From contig OY782760.1 in the NCBI GenBank assembly GCA_963678205.1, positions 3,286,001 through 3,350,000 on the forward strand: a stretch of 64,000 nucleotides of DNA. Reading direction: 5' to 3'. A program made the translations under genes and the position numbers. Position 1 is the stretch's first letter; every line of letters begins with the position of its first letter. This DNA is from G963556115 sp963678205. GTDB lineage: Bacteria > Planctomycetota > SZUA-567. Under the pieces are notes generated by a model. The model searched no databases. It saw only the letters and a list, made by a program, of their open reading frames with translations, and was not told the DNA's origin. Positions 9,791 to 19,298 of the stretch are shown here, piece after piece.

Positions 9791-10582
9791 CTACCCAATA
9801 AATTCAGACACAATAGCGACAAACTCTTCTGTTTTCTCTGCATGTATGGCATGAGCAGCCCCTTCAATAACACTAACCTGCTTGTGAGGTAGATCTGCAA
9901 ATGCAGCTATACTTTCTTGAGTAGAAAAACAACGATCTTTTTCAGCACAAAGAATAAGTGTTCTATTCATAATTTGTGACAAGGTTGCTCTACCATCAAA
10001 TTCGCGTATTGCTTTTATTTGATTATCAAATGCTTCTTTGGATTGCAAATACGGATAATTTATAGAATAGTCTAAGAACATATTTAGAGTAACATCGTTA
10101 TCGGTTACATTCTCGGTAAATATCCATTTGAATACTTCTGTAAACCATTCGCTGAGATTCTGCCCCTGCCCAAGAGCTTTAGACCAACTTTCAAACAACT
10201 TGTTATTTCTATCACTATTTATCGAAGAAGTTGCTTCAAGTACCATGGAAGCTATTCTATGCGGAGCAAATGAAGCAAGTTCAAGCGCAATAAATCCTCC
10301 CATAGAATGCCCCACCACATCAAATTTTTCAATCCCAAGGTTATCAGCAAGTGAAAGTACATCATCAGCCATCTGCCTTATACTACAGTCAACACTGAAT
10401 GGCTTAGTTCTACCAACACAACGGTTATCAGGAGTAATAACCATATATTTTTTTGCCAAAGAGTTACTGGCGGGCATCCAACTACTTGAGTCTGACATAA
10501 GACCAGCCAGTAAGAATAGAGGTTTTCCTTCACCTTTTATTTCATAATACAACTCTATATCACTCAATTGCAAAGTTGGCAC
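9791..10582 (-). CDS. Alpha/beta-fold hydrolase
   Basis: This 263-residue cytoplasmic hydrolase has an intact catalytic triad: nucleophile Ser93 in GHSMGG, acid Asp216 in LCAEKDRCF and His244 in GAAHAIH. The oxyanion-hole region (FLLAGLMSDSSSW) and the PDNRCVGRT segment place it with the small esterase/lactonase/peroxidase-like alpha/beta hydrolases (3-oxoadipate enol-lactonase-like proteins look similar). The substrate cannot be deduced. It is convergent with the RND pump gene, with 78 bases between them and no obvious terminator. AAAAGGAGA lies upstream of the ATG on the minus strand. Confidence 0.88.
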   Translation of the reverse strand: MPTLQLSDIELYYEIKGEGKPLFLLAGLMSDSSSWMPASNSLAKKYMVITPDNRCVGRTKPFSVDCSIRQMADDVLSLADNLGIEKFDVVGHSMGGFIALELASFAPHRIASMVLEATSSINSDRNNKLFESWSKALGQGQNLSEWFTEVFKWIFTENVTDNDVTLNMFLDYSINYPYLQSKEAFDNQIKAIREFDGRATLSQIMNRTLILCAEKDRCFSTQESIAAFADLPHKQVSVIEGAAHAIHAEKTEEFVAIVSEFIG

Positions 10583-10632
10583 TATCTTCTCCTTTTAAGG
10601 TATAATTAATCATCATATATGCCCCATGAGCA

Positions 10633-12330
10633 TTAATATAAAACTTTATTCCTTCCAGAATTTTTAGCCTCATAAAGTAGTTTATCTGCTCTTCTTGCAG
10701 CAATCTCAATATTTTCATCTTCACAAACAACAACAACCCCAGCGCTCACAGTCATTTCCGGTATACCCTCATTTAAATTAGGCAGAGCCATACTTAATTT
10801 ATTCCTTATTTTCTCAATTATACTAACAGCTTTCCCAAGGTCAACATCAAGTAAGCAAAGTCCAAACTCCTCACCACCAATTCTTCCAAAGATATCAGTC
10901 TCTCTTATTAAACGTTTTACTAAAGCAGCAAAAAATACCAGAGCTTTATCCCCAACAGCATGCCCATAAGTATCATTGATACTCTTGAATAAATCAATAT
11001 CTATACTAACAAAAGCAAACGGTCTTTTGTATCTCTTATGAACTCCAAGTTCGATTTCAGCCAATTCATAAAAATACCTTCTATTATATATATTAGTAAG
11101 ACTATCCATTCTTGAAAGTTCAATAAGTTTGGTTTCAGCAGTCTTTCTTTTTGTTATATCCATTACAGACCAAATCACCCCCATATCCGGACCACAAGGG
11201 TTATTTCCATCAACAACTCTGCCAGAAGCCGCCACCCAAAACATAGAACCATCTATACGTTTTACATTATAATCCCCAGTATAGACAGAATTCACTGCCG
11301 AACTGTGACGCAGTTTCTCAGAGAAATCTAAAAAGCTCTCATCTGAATTTTGCAAAATTTTAGAGGATTTTCCTTCTAGCTCTTCTGGTGAACCATACCC
11401 AAACATATTTGCAAGCACCCGATTTACCCTTATGATATTACTATTATTATCCAATACCAAAATACCCATAACAGTATTGTTAAATATTATTTCAAGCTTC
11501 TCATAAGCTTTTTGTAGGTCGACTTCTGCCCTTTTTCGATCTTCAATATCTTCAAATACCCAGACAATACCCTTATTCAGATCAGGTGGATAAGCTTTAT
11601 CAACAACACTCCCGCTAACATTTACCCATATTGCCTTACCATTTGCATTTTTAAATTGATAGTCAATCTTTACTGGCTTTCCTTCAGCCAGCACAGTAGA
11701 GTAATATGTACCAAACCGCTCATAGTTTTCTTTTGAAAGATGAATCATATCAATACACTTTCCTTCAAAAACTTCGGCGGACTCATAGCCAAAAATTTCT
11801 GCAAATTTCTGGTTAACCCTCTGTATTTTCCGATCAACTGACAAGAAAATCATCCCAACCTGGCTATTATTGAATATAGTTTCATACTCCGCATTTAACA
11901 GTGCGGTCTTAGCCTGAAGTTTCTTATGCTCAGAAATATCAATACAGGTAGTGATTCGCAGTTTTATGCCATCATACTCTATTCCTGTCCCTTGAACTAA
12001 CCCCCAAAAAGTAGTGCCATCCTTTCTCATCATAACAGCTTCATATGGCCTTGCATTTCCTTCAGCTACTTTCGCTTTAACAAGCTCTTTACTCTCTTCA
12101 GCCATAAAGCCAAATCCAGGAAACCCTATCAAATCATCCCTAGAATAGCCGAACATCTCTAATAATTTATTATTTGCTTCAATACACCTATGATCTTTAT
12201 CAAAAACAGCAATAGCTTCTTGAGAAAGACTTTGAATAAATTCGTATCTTTTATTACTCTGCACCAATTTTTTATTTTCTTCATTAAGCGTTTTCAATTC
12301 AAGCTTGAGAAGCTCATTTTTTTTTATCAT
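10633..12330 (-). CDS. PAS-PAS-PAS-GGDEF diguanylate cyclase
   Basis: This protein makes the second messenger c-di-GMP from two GTP. Three PAS domains come first (about residues 30-140, 150-265 and 275-395), each followed by a PAC-like motif such as WGLVQGTGI or WVAASGRVV. The C-terminal GGDEF domain (about 400-565) has the active-site variant GGEEF and an upstream RETD at the position of the inhibitory RxxD site, so product inhibition is likely. No transmembrane segment is seen, so it is a cytoplasmic sensor. I chose the ATG at 12330 (AGGA 9 bases upstream) over a TTG at 12351. An HD-GYP phosphodiesterase at 22167-22886 could oppose it. Confidence 0.9.
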   Translation of the reverse strand: MIKKNELLKLELKTLNEENKKLVQSNKRYEFIQSLSQEAIAVFDKDHRCIEANNKLLEMFGYSRDDLIGFPGFGFMAEESKELVKAKVAEGNARPYEAVMMRKDGTTFWGLVQGTGIEYDGIKLRITTCIDISEHKKLQAKTALLNAEYETIFNNSQVGMIFLSVDRKIQRVNQKFAEIFGYESAEVFEGKCIDMIHLSKENYERFGTYYSTVLAEGKPVKIDYQFKNANGKAIWVNVSGSVVDKAYPPDLNKGIVWVFEDIEDRKRAEVDLQKAYEKLEIIFNNTVMGILVLDNNSNIIRVNRVLANMFGYGSPEELEGKSSKILQNSDESFLDFSEKLRHSSAVNSVYTGDYNVKRIDGSMFWVAASGRVVDGNNPCGPDMGVIWSVMDITKRKTAETKLIELSRMDSLTNIYNRRYFYELAEIELGVHKRYKRPFAFVSIDIDLFKSINDTYGHAVGDKALVFFAALVKRLIRETDIFGRIGGEEFGLCLLDVDLGKAVSIIEKIRNKLSMALPNLNEGIPEMTVSAGVVVVCEDENIEIAARRADKLLYEAKNSGRNKVLY

Positions 12331-12396
12331 AAATACTATTCCTATAATCAAAACAGCATTTATAATACCATACTTTTAATTTTAAGCAAGTTATAA

Positions 12397-12904
12397 AAGC
12401 ATGTATACTATAGCGTTTTCGCGAATGCAAAACATAATGCTTATATATTCTCAAAAAAAACCTATTGTTCATGCAGCAACAATTTACACTCAATTTAACT
12501 TAAATGCTTAAGACAAAATAATAAATAATTTTAATAGAAACCTAACATAAAATAAATTTTCCAATAACAATAAAAAGTATACTTTAAATTATAAAACTTG
12601 AGAACAAGCAGCACTTTTGCACACATAATATAATACTAACAAAACATGCTTCTGTTGCCATCAATTGCGCAGATGCATTTTTATTGATAAATAAAAATCA
12701 AATTAATCGCTCAAACTTAATTAAGTTTGTTTACAAAATACAATATAAATATAAACCTATACCTATACCATCAAACAAATGGAGTAGATACTGAGATAGA
12801 TTTAGATAGGATAAAACTAAGCATCAAAGCAATAAAAGATGCAGTATTGGACTAGTATATTTACTATTAGCCAAGTGGACTAGAGCACACAGAAAAAGAA
12901 TTGG
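12397..12904. other. AT-rich gap with palindrome
   Basis: No intact gene is seen. It contains a perfect 18-bp palindrome at 12712-12729 (CAAACTTAA/TTAAGTTTG). Nearby, at 12783-12856, is a short frame without a start reading VDTEIDLDRIKLSIKAIKD that ends in a stop and may be coding debris. Confidence 0.4.
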
Positions 12905-13255
12905 TTGAACATATTTCATAGGAATAGAATACGGCTGCTTCCAGCATATTACAATGCGAAGAGTCAATATTCTAAGCAACTACTAGCAAAATTCTCTCCG
13001 ATCATAGAGCTGAGGCTCGAACAAAATACCAACATAGTTACATTTACCAGCCTTAGCTGCCCTGAGACACTGAATTTTGCCTTACAAGAACCCAACCTTA
13101 TTAATTTGAGCTATGGAGCAAATGACATATATACTGAAAGTGGAGTCAATCCTAAAGATATTAAAGTAGTATCATCCATCAGCCATAGAAATAATATTCT
13201 GCATAAAAAAATGCCGTATAACTCAGGACTGACCAAACTTTTACAACCTAATTAA
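12905..13255 (+). CDS. Doubtful small ORF, possibly a gene remnant
   Basis: The frame encodes 116 residues with no recognised domain, signal peptide or membrane segment. No good ribosome binding site precedes the ATG. The surrounding 500 bases look like decayed DNA: the frames before it contain short coding-like pieces broken by stops. It may be a chance frame or part of a degraded gene, and I would not rely on it as an expressed protein. Confidence 0.2.
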   Translation: MNIFHRNRIRLLPAYYNAKSQYSKQLLAKFSPIIELRLEQNTNIVTFTSLSCPETLNFALQEPNLINLSYGANDIYTESGVNPKDIKVVSSISHRNNILHKKMPYNSGLTKLLQPN

Positions 13256-13310
13256 AATCACATAGATATATCAGTTAATTTTAGAGAATAGCTAGAGACT
13301 AAATAACGAC

Positions 13311-14009
13311 CTAATATTTCAATCTATTTTTTTCATCAATATTGTCTATTACACTCTTCTTTGCCGAGTCAAGCACCTCATTAACGCCATCATAAAGTAT
13401 CTTAACATCACGGGATAATTCAGACCCAAAGCAACGTCTCAAAGAATCTCCGTTGAGATTAGCTTCAATAACTGAGAATATCTCTTCAAGCGGGTAAATA
13501 AGATTCCGTCTGATACTACGCATTAGCAATGTCGCTACAAAGAAGACCGCAGTAGCCATAAATACAACTCCCCACGCCCCAGCACTTCCAAATTTACGAG
13601 CCTTCTGATCCTCAATAATCATTGCATTTTTATTAATATAACTGAGTTTTACAATAGCCTGTACCGTTCTCTTCTTAGCAATTCTATCTCCTGCAAAAGC
13701 GTTTTGATAATGCACGCTTATCTCTTCAATAACATCCGGCTCATCTTTTTCTGTAACATTCATTTTTGCCTGATCTAAGGCAAATATAAACGCCGCTTTA
13801 TAAACTTCATCTTCTTTTTCATTACCAGTAAGCTGAGCAATATTTGCAAGCATCTTTTCACACGAAACAAGTGTTCTCGTATTCTGTTTAATTATCTTAT
13901 CAATAACTGGAGACATACGCAAAAATACCCATATCGAACCAAATGCCATGAACAGGCTAAGCAGTATTACAAACCAGGCTCCCATTCTAATGCTGTTTAC
14001 AAGCTTCAT
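13311..14009 (-). CDS. Two-helix membrane protein with HAMP-like segment, third gene of potassium operon
   Basis: This 232-residue protein resembles the sensory front half of a chemoreceptor or histidine kinase without any output domain. A transmembrane helix (about residues 8-31) is followed by a helical extracytoplasmic region (32-140), a second membrane helix (about 145-166) and a HAMP-like stretch (IYPLEEIFSVIEANLNGD and on) to the end. Its ATG lies one base beyond the stop of the KtrA-like gene, so it belongs to the potassium uptake operon. A role in sensing or modulating that transporter is inference. I do not recognise a named family. Confidence 0.75.
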   Translation of the reverse strand: MKLVNSIRMGAWFVILLSLFMAFGSIWVFLRMSPVIDKIIKQNTRTLVSCEKMLANIAQLTGNEKEDEVYKAAFIFALDQAKMNVTEKDEPDVIEEISVHYQNAFAGDRIAKKRTVQAIVKLSYINKNAMIIEDQKARKFGSAGAWGVVFMATAVFFVATLLMRSIRRNLIYPLEEIFSVIEANLNGDSLRRCFGSELSRDVKILYDGVNEVLDSAKKSVIDNIDEKNRLKY

Positions 14010-14010
14010 A

Positions 14011-14670
14011 TTAAACTCCTTTTACCAATTTAACTATCGCAGCTTCGCTTGAAACCAGTATCAGATTATCCCCAGCTCTCAAGGGCTTACTTGCCTGCGG
14101 CTGAGCAACTCTTCCGTCTTCAGACTTTCTTATTCCCGCTACCATTATCCCATACTTGCTGGGAAGAGACAGCTCAATCAGAGTCTTACCCACCATAGAC
14201 TCCTGAGTACTTATCTCAGTTAAATGCAAATCATCCCCGAGATTAGTATCAACAATCACATTACTATACAATATTTTATTTGCAAAACGCTTACCAAACT
14301 CCTGCTCAGGATTGATAATCTGGTGTGCTCCCACCAGACGTAAAATTCTCTGATGCATTTTATCACTTGCTCTAGATATTACAATTGGGCTTCCCATCTG
14401 GCGCAAAAGAGCAGTACAAATTATTGAGTCTTCTCTAGAATCATTACCAATTGCACATACAGAGACATCACGTTTACCTGGCTCAAGCCTGGCAAGCTCA
14501 TTCTCCTCAGTAGCATTTAAAACAATGGACTGAGTAACATAAACAGATGCTTCTTCTACCAGCGCTCTATTAGTATCAACAGCCAGAACCTCAGCTCCCT
14601 TTTCAGTCAGAGTCTTTGCAAGCGACATCCCAAACTGCCCTAGTCCAATAATTAAGATTTGTTGAGTCAT
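14011..14670 (-). CDS. Potassium uptake regulatory protein, KtrA/TrkA type (RCK domains)
   Basis: This 219-residue peripheral membrane protein gates a potassium channel-like transporter. The N-terminal RCK domain has the nucleotide-binding Rossmann motif GLGQFGMSLA (residues 8-17) with Asp at the end of beta-2 (LAVDTN), and a C-terminal RCK-C domain follows (about 135-219, with KTLIELSLPSKYGIMVAGIR). A single RCK-N/RCK-C pair is the KtrA layout, whereas E. coli TrkA has two. The TrkH/KtrB-like gene ends 17 bases upstream and a small membrane protein gene starts one base after it, so the three form one operon. Confidence 0.9.
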   Translation of the reverse strand: MTQQILIIGLGQFGMSLAKTLTEKGAEVLAVDTNRALVEEASVYVTQSIVLNATEENELARLEPGKRDVSVCAIGNDSREDSIICTALLRQMGSPIVISRASDKMHQRILRLVGAHQIINPEQEFGKRFANKILYSNVIVDTNLGDDLHLTEISTQESMVGKTLIELSLPSKYGIMVAGIRKSEDGRVAQPQASKPLRAGDNLILVSSEAAIVKLVKGV

Positions 14671-14687
14671 TTATCTACAATCCTCCA

Positions 14688-16688
14688 TCACGTCAAAGAT
14701 ATGTTTTCATCAATATACTCAGAGCCACTACTACTAGTGTCCTCGCTGAGCAACATAAACAAAGTCATAGGACCAATCCTTCCAGCAAACATTGTAATTA
14801 TTATTATTATCTTTCCAATCTCATCTAAAAGCGGAGTTGCTCCAATAGTGAGTCCTACTGTAGCCAATGCAGAAGTCACTTCAAATATCAGATCTTTTGC
14901 TGGAATACGTTGAGTCACTTCCAGCATTATAACCCCTAAAAACCAGACAATAATTCCAGAAATAACTATCGTCACAGCCCTGTAAATTGTTGCATGATTA
15001 ATCCTTCTGTTCTGGATTATTACTGACCTTTTATTTATAATATTAGAAAAGAACGTCATCGCAAGAATACCTACCGTAGTTGTTTTAATACCTCCCGCAG
15101 TTCCTCCCGGACTTCCTCCAATAAACATAAAGGCAACCATTAGAAGATACGTAGGACTCGCAGCATGCTCAAGGTTTATAGAATTAAATCCAGCTGTTCT
15201 GAGTGTCGCAGACTGGAACCAAGCATTATTCACCTTATCAAATACAGATAGACCTTCAAGCAAACCATTCCATTCAAACATCAATATAAAAAGCATTCCT
15301 CCCAAAAGCATAATAACAGTAGCAATAAGGGCAATTCGTGCAGGAATAGGAGTAACTTTACCCCGCACCCACTTAGGAAAAAATAACACAGCAGCCGGAG
15401 CAATTCCTCCTAAAATTATCAGTAATGCCACGATATGAAGAATAAGCGGACTGGACTGATAAGACACAAGGCTATTACTCTGCAAAGCGAACCCAGCGTT
15501 ACAGAAAGCAGAAATTGCAGTAAATACCCCTCGATATATTGCATATCCCGCATTGTCTCCATATGCATAAAACAGCAACGCCAGAAGTAACGCTCCAATA
15601 CTTTCAACAATGAAGGTATACCTTAGAATTAATGCAAGAGAGTTTATTAGGTCTCTATTAGGCGTATCTATCATAGAAGTCATAAGACGTTCCTGCTTCA
15701 GACTCATCCTCTTGCCCATAACGTGCAAAGCAACTGTAGCAATACTCATAATTCCTAGCCCACCCAACTGAATCAGCAGTAATATAGAACTCTGTCCAAA
15801 AATACTGAAATCTATTGGAGTATCAAGAACAACAAGTCCCGTAACACATACTGCACTTACCGAAGTAAATACCGCATCAACTACAGCTATTTTATGCCCC
15901 GAACTTGAAAAAGGCAATAAAAGCAGGATACTTCCACATACACATAACACAAAGAAAGTAGAAAGCAACATTCTCGCAGGGTGATTTAAAAGAACCTCCC
16001 ACCACTGTTCATTACTCTCAACCATGGTTTTTTCGCGAGGTAAGATCAAGATCATTGCTATTGCTAACATTGCTGCAACAGCAGGTATATATAGATTCAA
16101 ACTCAGGTACAGCATAAGCAGTATAACCATAATTGAAGTTGTAGAAACAGCAATATATAGCACAGACCTATAATTTATAGTCCAACTGAAATATAAAGAA
16201 AAAGCAATAAATACTGAAGCCGTCATAATCAGAATAGCCGACTCATACCCTAGCCTTGAGAACATTACATTAAGAATAAGCACTGGCAAAAGAGCAATAT
16301 TTCCCCAAAAAGCCCTCTTTCTCAACCGTGCCTGATTGCCTGGTGGAACTTGGATCAATCTTGGAGTAAAATCAAAATATGCAAAAAATGCTGTTATTGC
16401 AAAAACAGTGGCAACCAGAGTAACTGATTGGTTGGCCAGCACAAAGCGCAAAGCAGAGATATACCCAAGTATAACCGCACCCATACCAAATATCTTACCT
16501 ATTGCCGGTTTTCTCAGAAGCGTAAGGGCTGAGCAAAAAATAAATATAGATGAAATAATTGACAATAAGAACTCATAGCATGAGTAATGTATACCCTCTT
16601 CACTAACAACAAAAAACAGCGGAAAAGGAGCAAGCACCATAAGCACCCCTTCAATTCCAATTCTCCCTGCAAGTGTTTTGTTATTCAT
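14688..16688 (-). CDS. TrkH/KtrB-family potassium transporter with extended N-terminus
   Basis: This membrane pore subunit conducts potassium (with sodium or protons) into the cell. Its C-terminal about 450 residues contain the four pore-loop repeats of the Trk/Ktr family: SVSAVCVTGLVV, TAISAFCNAGFA, ATLRTAGFNSI and FIGGSPGGTAGGIKTTT. The protein has 666 residues against about 450-490 in typical KtrB/TrkH. The extra 200 or so N-terminal residues hold about seven hydrophobic segments with no similarity I recognise. Its partner KtrA-like gene follows 17 bases downstream. The ATG at 16688 is supported by TCTTACCT-free upstream DNA only weakly, so the exact start is moderately certain. Confidence 0.9.
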   Translation of the reverse strand: MNNKTLAGRIGIEGVLMVLAPFPLFFVVSEEGIHYSCYEFLLSIISSIFIFCSALTLLRKPAIGKIFGMGAVILGYISALRFVLANQSVTLVATVFAITAFFAYFDFTPRLIQVPPGNQARLRKRAFWGNIALLPVLILNVMFSRLGYESAILIMTASVFIAFSLYFSWTINYRSVLYIAVSTTSIMVILLMLYLSLNLYIPAVAAMLAIAMILILPREKTMVESNEQWWEVLLNHPARMLLSTFFVLCVCGSILLLLPFSSSGHKIAVVDAVFTSVSAVCVTGLVVLDTPIDFSIFGQSSILLLIQLGGLGIMSIATVALHVMGKRMSLKQERLMTSMIDTPNRDLINSLALILRYTFIVESIGALLLALLFYAYGDNAGYAIYRGVFTAISAFCNAGFALQSNSLVSYQSSPLILHIVALLIILGGIAPAAVLFFPKWVRGKVTPIPARIALIATVIMLLGGMLFILMFEWNGLLEGLSVFDKVNNAWFQSATLRTAGFNSINLEHAASPTYLLMVAFMFIGGSPGGTAGGIKTTTVGILAMTFFSNIINKRSVIIQNRRINHATIYRAVTIVISGIIVWFLGVIMLEVTQRIPAKDLIFEVTSALATVGLTIGATPLLDEIGKIIIIITMFAGRIGPMTLFMLLSEDTSSSGSEYIDENISLT

Positions 16689-16865
16689 ATATTATCCTGT
16701 AGCCTTACCAAATATTTCTGATGAAATATAACGTTTAGTGATTTATTATCAAATAATTTAGACTAAATGCTTATTACCAATTATTCATTATATTACATTA
16801 TTTCTTTCAAACAACAGGATGATAGCAATCTGCTCGGAATTTTACATACAGCTTATTAAAGCATA

Positions 16866-16890
16866 ACGAGATGCAATAATTGCATCTCGT
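16866..16890 (-). terminator. Hairpin after the 700-aa protein gene
   Basis: The arms ACGAGATGCA (16866-16875) and TGCATCTCGT (16881-16890) pair perfectly around 5 bases. It lies about 70 bases past the stop of the minus-strand gene at 16962 and before the TrkH start. The T-run on the minus side is weak. Confidence 0.55.
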
Positions 16891-16961
16891 ATATTTTTCC
16901 TTGATTTTATAAAATAAACCGTTTAAAAGTCCTCATTGAAGCATCAAATAATTATCAGGTA

Positions 16962-19064
16962 TCACGCAATTGCAGCAAGTAGATTATCTCTTTCATGAAA
17001 CTTCGTAAGCACCCCCTTTAGACCTTTTGCAAGTTCAACAACCTTTTCAAGGCCTTTAAGACTGAATAATAACTTACCACCTTCCTCTACATCACCTGCT
17101 TCTTTACTCATCATCTCAAGCTCATCTGGGTCAACAACCTTATTAAGCTCTACCCCAGTCTCTTCAACAACCTTCTTCTCTAATGCTGATACAACATCAT
17201 CGCTGTTTTTAGCTTCTTTTACATAATCTACTCCAACCAGTTCAGCTGATTTTTGACCAAGTTTGCGTAGCTCCGAACTCTTAGCATCTTCACGATGCTC
17301 TTCAAGCTCTTTGCGCTTATTTTTTATTTCTTTCTCTATTTCAGCCTCACTCTTTTCTTCCTGCTCTATCTTATCCTTCTTGCCTTCTTCTGTCTCTTTC
17401 TCCGATGTATCTACTTCTTTATTAATATCCTGTAATATAGTATAAACTATATCCTGCTCATTATCAGACAAACGTGAGGTATCAGCCTCTAGCTTACCGT
17501 ACTCATTAACCTTTATATCAACTGGAGTCATTACTCCTTTACCTTTTAGCACTTCGCTCAACTCTTTATTAATATCCTCCATATTCTCCTTTAACTCTTT
17601 AGTTGCTGCCTTATCTGCTTCTGGAGAAATTATTTCATACTTCATAGAGGTATTAATGTCGCCGGTTATCCTAATTTTATGAGCATACTGATCTACATCA
17701 TTATGTTCATAATCATGCTGCTGAAGTGTTTGAGAAACAATTGACTCCAGTTCACTACTTTTATTATGAACATCACACTTCATAAACACCCCAGCTATCT
17801 CTCTCTTGTCAACATCCTTACCTTTCCGATCTTTTGCTTCTATCACTTTTACATGACCATCTTCACTTACTTCTGCAACAAAACTCTTAAGATTTAATAC
17901 ATCCAGATTATCTGGATCATAATTAAGCTTTTCAGAAGTCAATAGACCATTGACATTATCAGTGAATGGTTTCCATATTTCGTTTACAATATCATCACTA
18001 TTAGCACTAATAATCTTACTATTTGAGATCTTATATCCTGCAGTTTTTGCGGTTTTCTTATCATTTATACTATTATCAAGCACCTCTGCATCTAAACCCT
18101 GTAACACACTATAAACAGATTCATTATTCACTAATTCCTTACCATCTTTCTGCAACTCAGATAGATTTTTACCATATTTATTCTCCGCAAAATCAGCAAA
18201 CAGCTTATCATCAACTATAGATATACCTCGAGTCATAATGCCAATAATATCAAATTTTCCAATACTTGCCAGACTTCTTTCGTCCAAATCCAAAGCAGTC
18301 AACATTCCAGATAGTTCTTGCTGTACACTTTTGTCTTTATTCAGAGCTTCACTAATTTCGTTAGCTCGCTTAATTTCAGCATCACTTTTCCCAACTGGTT
18401 CAACTAATATTTTCCCTTCAGAGTCAACAGACAATTCTATCTCTTCATCCTTATCAAGAACAATCCCACTTTGCAATAGAACTTCTTCTGCTCTAATTAC
18501 AAGCTCTTCTTTGTTGGCTTTTATACGGGTATTCAAAACATTCTTTATATTGTTCAGGCCATCTATAGAAGTCAAATCACAGGTCTCTTCCGGCAGGCCA
18601 AGCATTTTTATAAATGCCCTCCCTTTATCTAAGCCTCCAAAATCTCCGCCAGCACCTTTTGTAGCGTCATTCTCTGAAACAATCCAATTATTAGAGTCTT
18701 CATAAGCTGCAGTTGCTTCAGGTGATATAAAAACTTCGTCTTCTAAAATATTACAATTCGAAATATTTTTCTGAGAGTTTAAAGTACCAGCTACCTGCTT
18801 TAAAATTCCTAATATTCCAGAATCACCAGTAAGCGCTTTCTCAATCTGCTCTCTATTCCTGATGTCACCAATTACTGCAACAGATCCGTCTTCTCTCATA
18901 TCAATAGATAATGCACCAGTTCCATCTACCCGCATACCTTTCTCTGCAAGTACTGTTGCAACTCTATTAAAAAGTTTCTCTTGAATCCCTTTACCATTAT
19001 TAGCATTTTGAATATTTTGACTATAAGATAAGCTCTCAAAGCCTTTATACCTTGCTGCTTCCAT
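16962..19064 (-). CDS. Uncharacterised 700-aa acidic repeat protein
   Basis: I do not recognise the family. The protein is soluble-looking, Lys/Glu-rich and has no signal peptide or membrane helix. A beta-beta-alpha unit seems to recur: LSIDMREDGSVAVIGD followed by EQIEKAL (about residues 31-79), IELSVDSEGKILVEPVGKS (about 188-241), FVAEVSEDGHVKVIEA (about 388-428, weaker) and VDIKVNEYGKLEADTS (about 496-546). A strongly charged coiled-coil-like stretch covers about 553-620. I chose the ATG at 19064, with GAGG 9 bases upstream, over a longer frame starting at 19133 that lacks a good ribosome site. Two hairpins separate it from the secreted-protein gene upstream, so it probably has its own promoter. 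Confidence 0.8.
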   Translation of the reverse strand: MEAARYKGFESLSYSQNIQNANNGKGIQEKLFNRVATVLAEKGMRVDGTGALSIDMREDGSVAVIGDIRNREQIEKALTGDSGILGILKQVAGTLNSQKNISNCNILEDEVFISPEATAAYEDSNNWIVSENDATKGAGGDFGGLDKGRAFIKMLGLPEETCDLTSIDGLNNIKNVLNTRIKANKEELVIRAEEVLLQSGIVLDKDEEIELSVDSEGKILVEPVGKSDAEIKRANEISEALNKDKSVQQELSGMLTALDLDERSLASIGKFDIIGIMTRGISIVDDKLFADFAENKYGKNLSELQKDGKELVNNESVYSVLQGLDAEVLDNSINDKKTAKTAGYKISNSKIISANSDDIVNEIWKPFTDNVNGLLTSEKLNYDPDNLDVLNLKSFVAEVSEDGHVKVIEAKDRKGKDVDKREIAGVFMKCDVHNKSSELESIVSQTLQQHDYEHNDVDQYAHKIRITGDINTSMKYEIISPEADKAATKELKENMEDINKELSEVLKGKGVMTPVDIKVNEYGKLEADTSRLSDNEQDIVYTILQDINKEVDTSEKETEEGKKDKIEQEEKSEAEIEKEIKNKRKELEEHREDAKSSELRKLGQKSAELVGVDYVKEAKNSDDVVSALEKKVVEETGVELNKVVDPDELEMMSKEAGDVEEGGKLLFSLKGLEKVVELAKGLKGVLTKFHERDNLLAAIA

Positions 19065-19202
19065 GCAATACCTCGCTTCCCCCCAAGAGCAAACACATAT
19101 AAAAGATAAACTATAGTTTAGATTTACGGTCAAATATTTACTTAATAATCGGCATTAACCCAAAAAACTTTAACAAGAAGTGATACACATTCCTACAATT
19201 AA

Positions 19203-19235
19203 ATACAAAAAACCACCTGTATTACAGGTGGTTTT
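19203..19235 (-). terminator. Intrinsic terminator of the secreted-protein gene
   Basis: On the minus strand the arms AAAACCACCTGT and ACAGGTGGTTTT (19209-19235) enclose a 3-base loop and are followed by TTTGTATTTAATT. This is a strong Rho-independent terminator shape. Confidence 0.85.
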
Positions 19236-19243
19236 AATCAGCA

Positions 19244-19284
19244 AATTTGCTACTACCATTTGCCCCCCATGGTAGTAGCAAATT
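19244..19284 (-). terminator. Second hairpin with a GGGGGG loop, in tandem
   Basis: Sixteen-base arms with core GCTACTACCAT and ATGGTAGTAGC pair around a 9-base loop that reads GGGGGGCAA on the minus strand. It lies between the stop of the gene at 19299 and the terminator at 19203-19235. Confidence 0.6.
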
Positions 19285-19298
19285 ATTACAACTACAAT

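Noticed and set aside
19064..19133. N-terminal extension of the 700-aa protein
   Set aside because: The longer frame lacks a ribosome site, whereas the ATG at 19064 has GAGG at suitable spacing.
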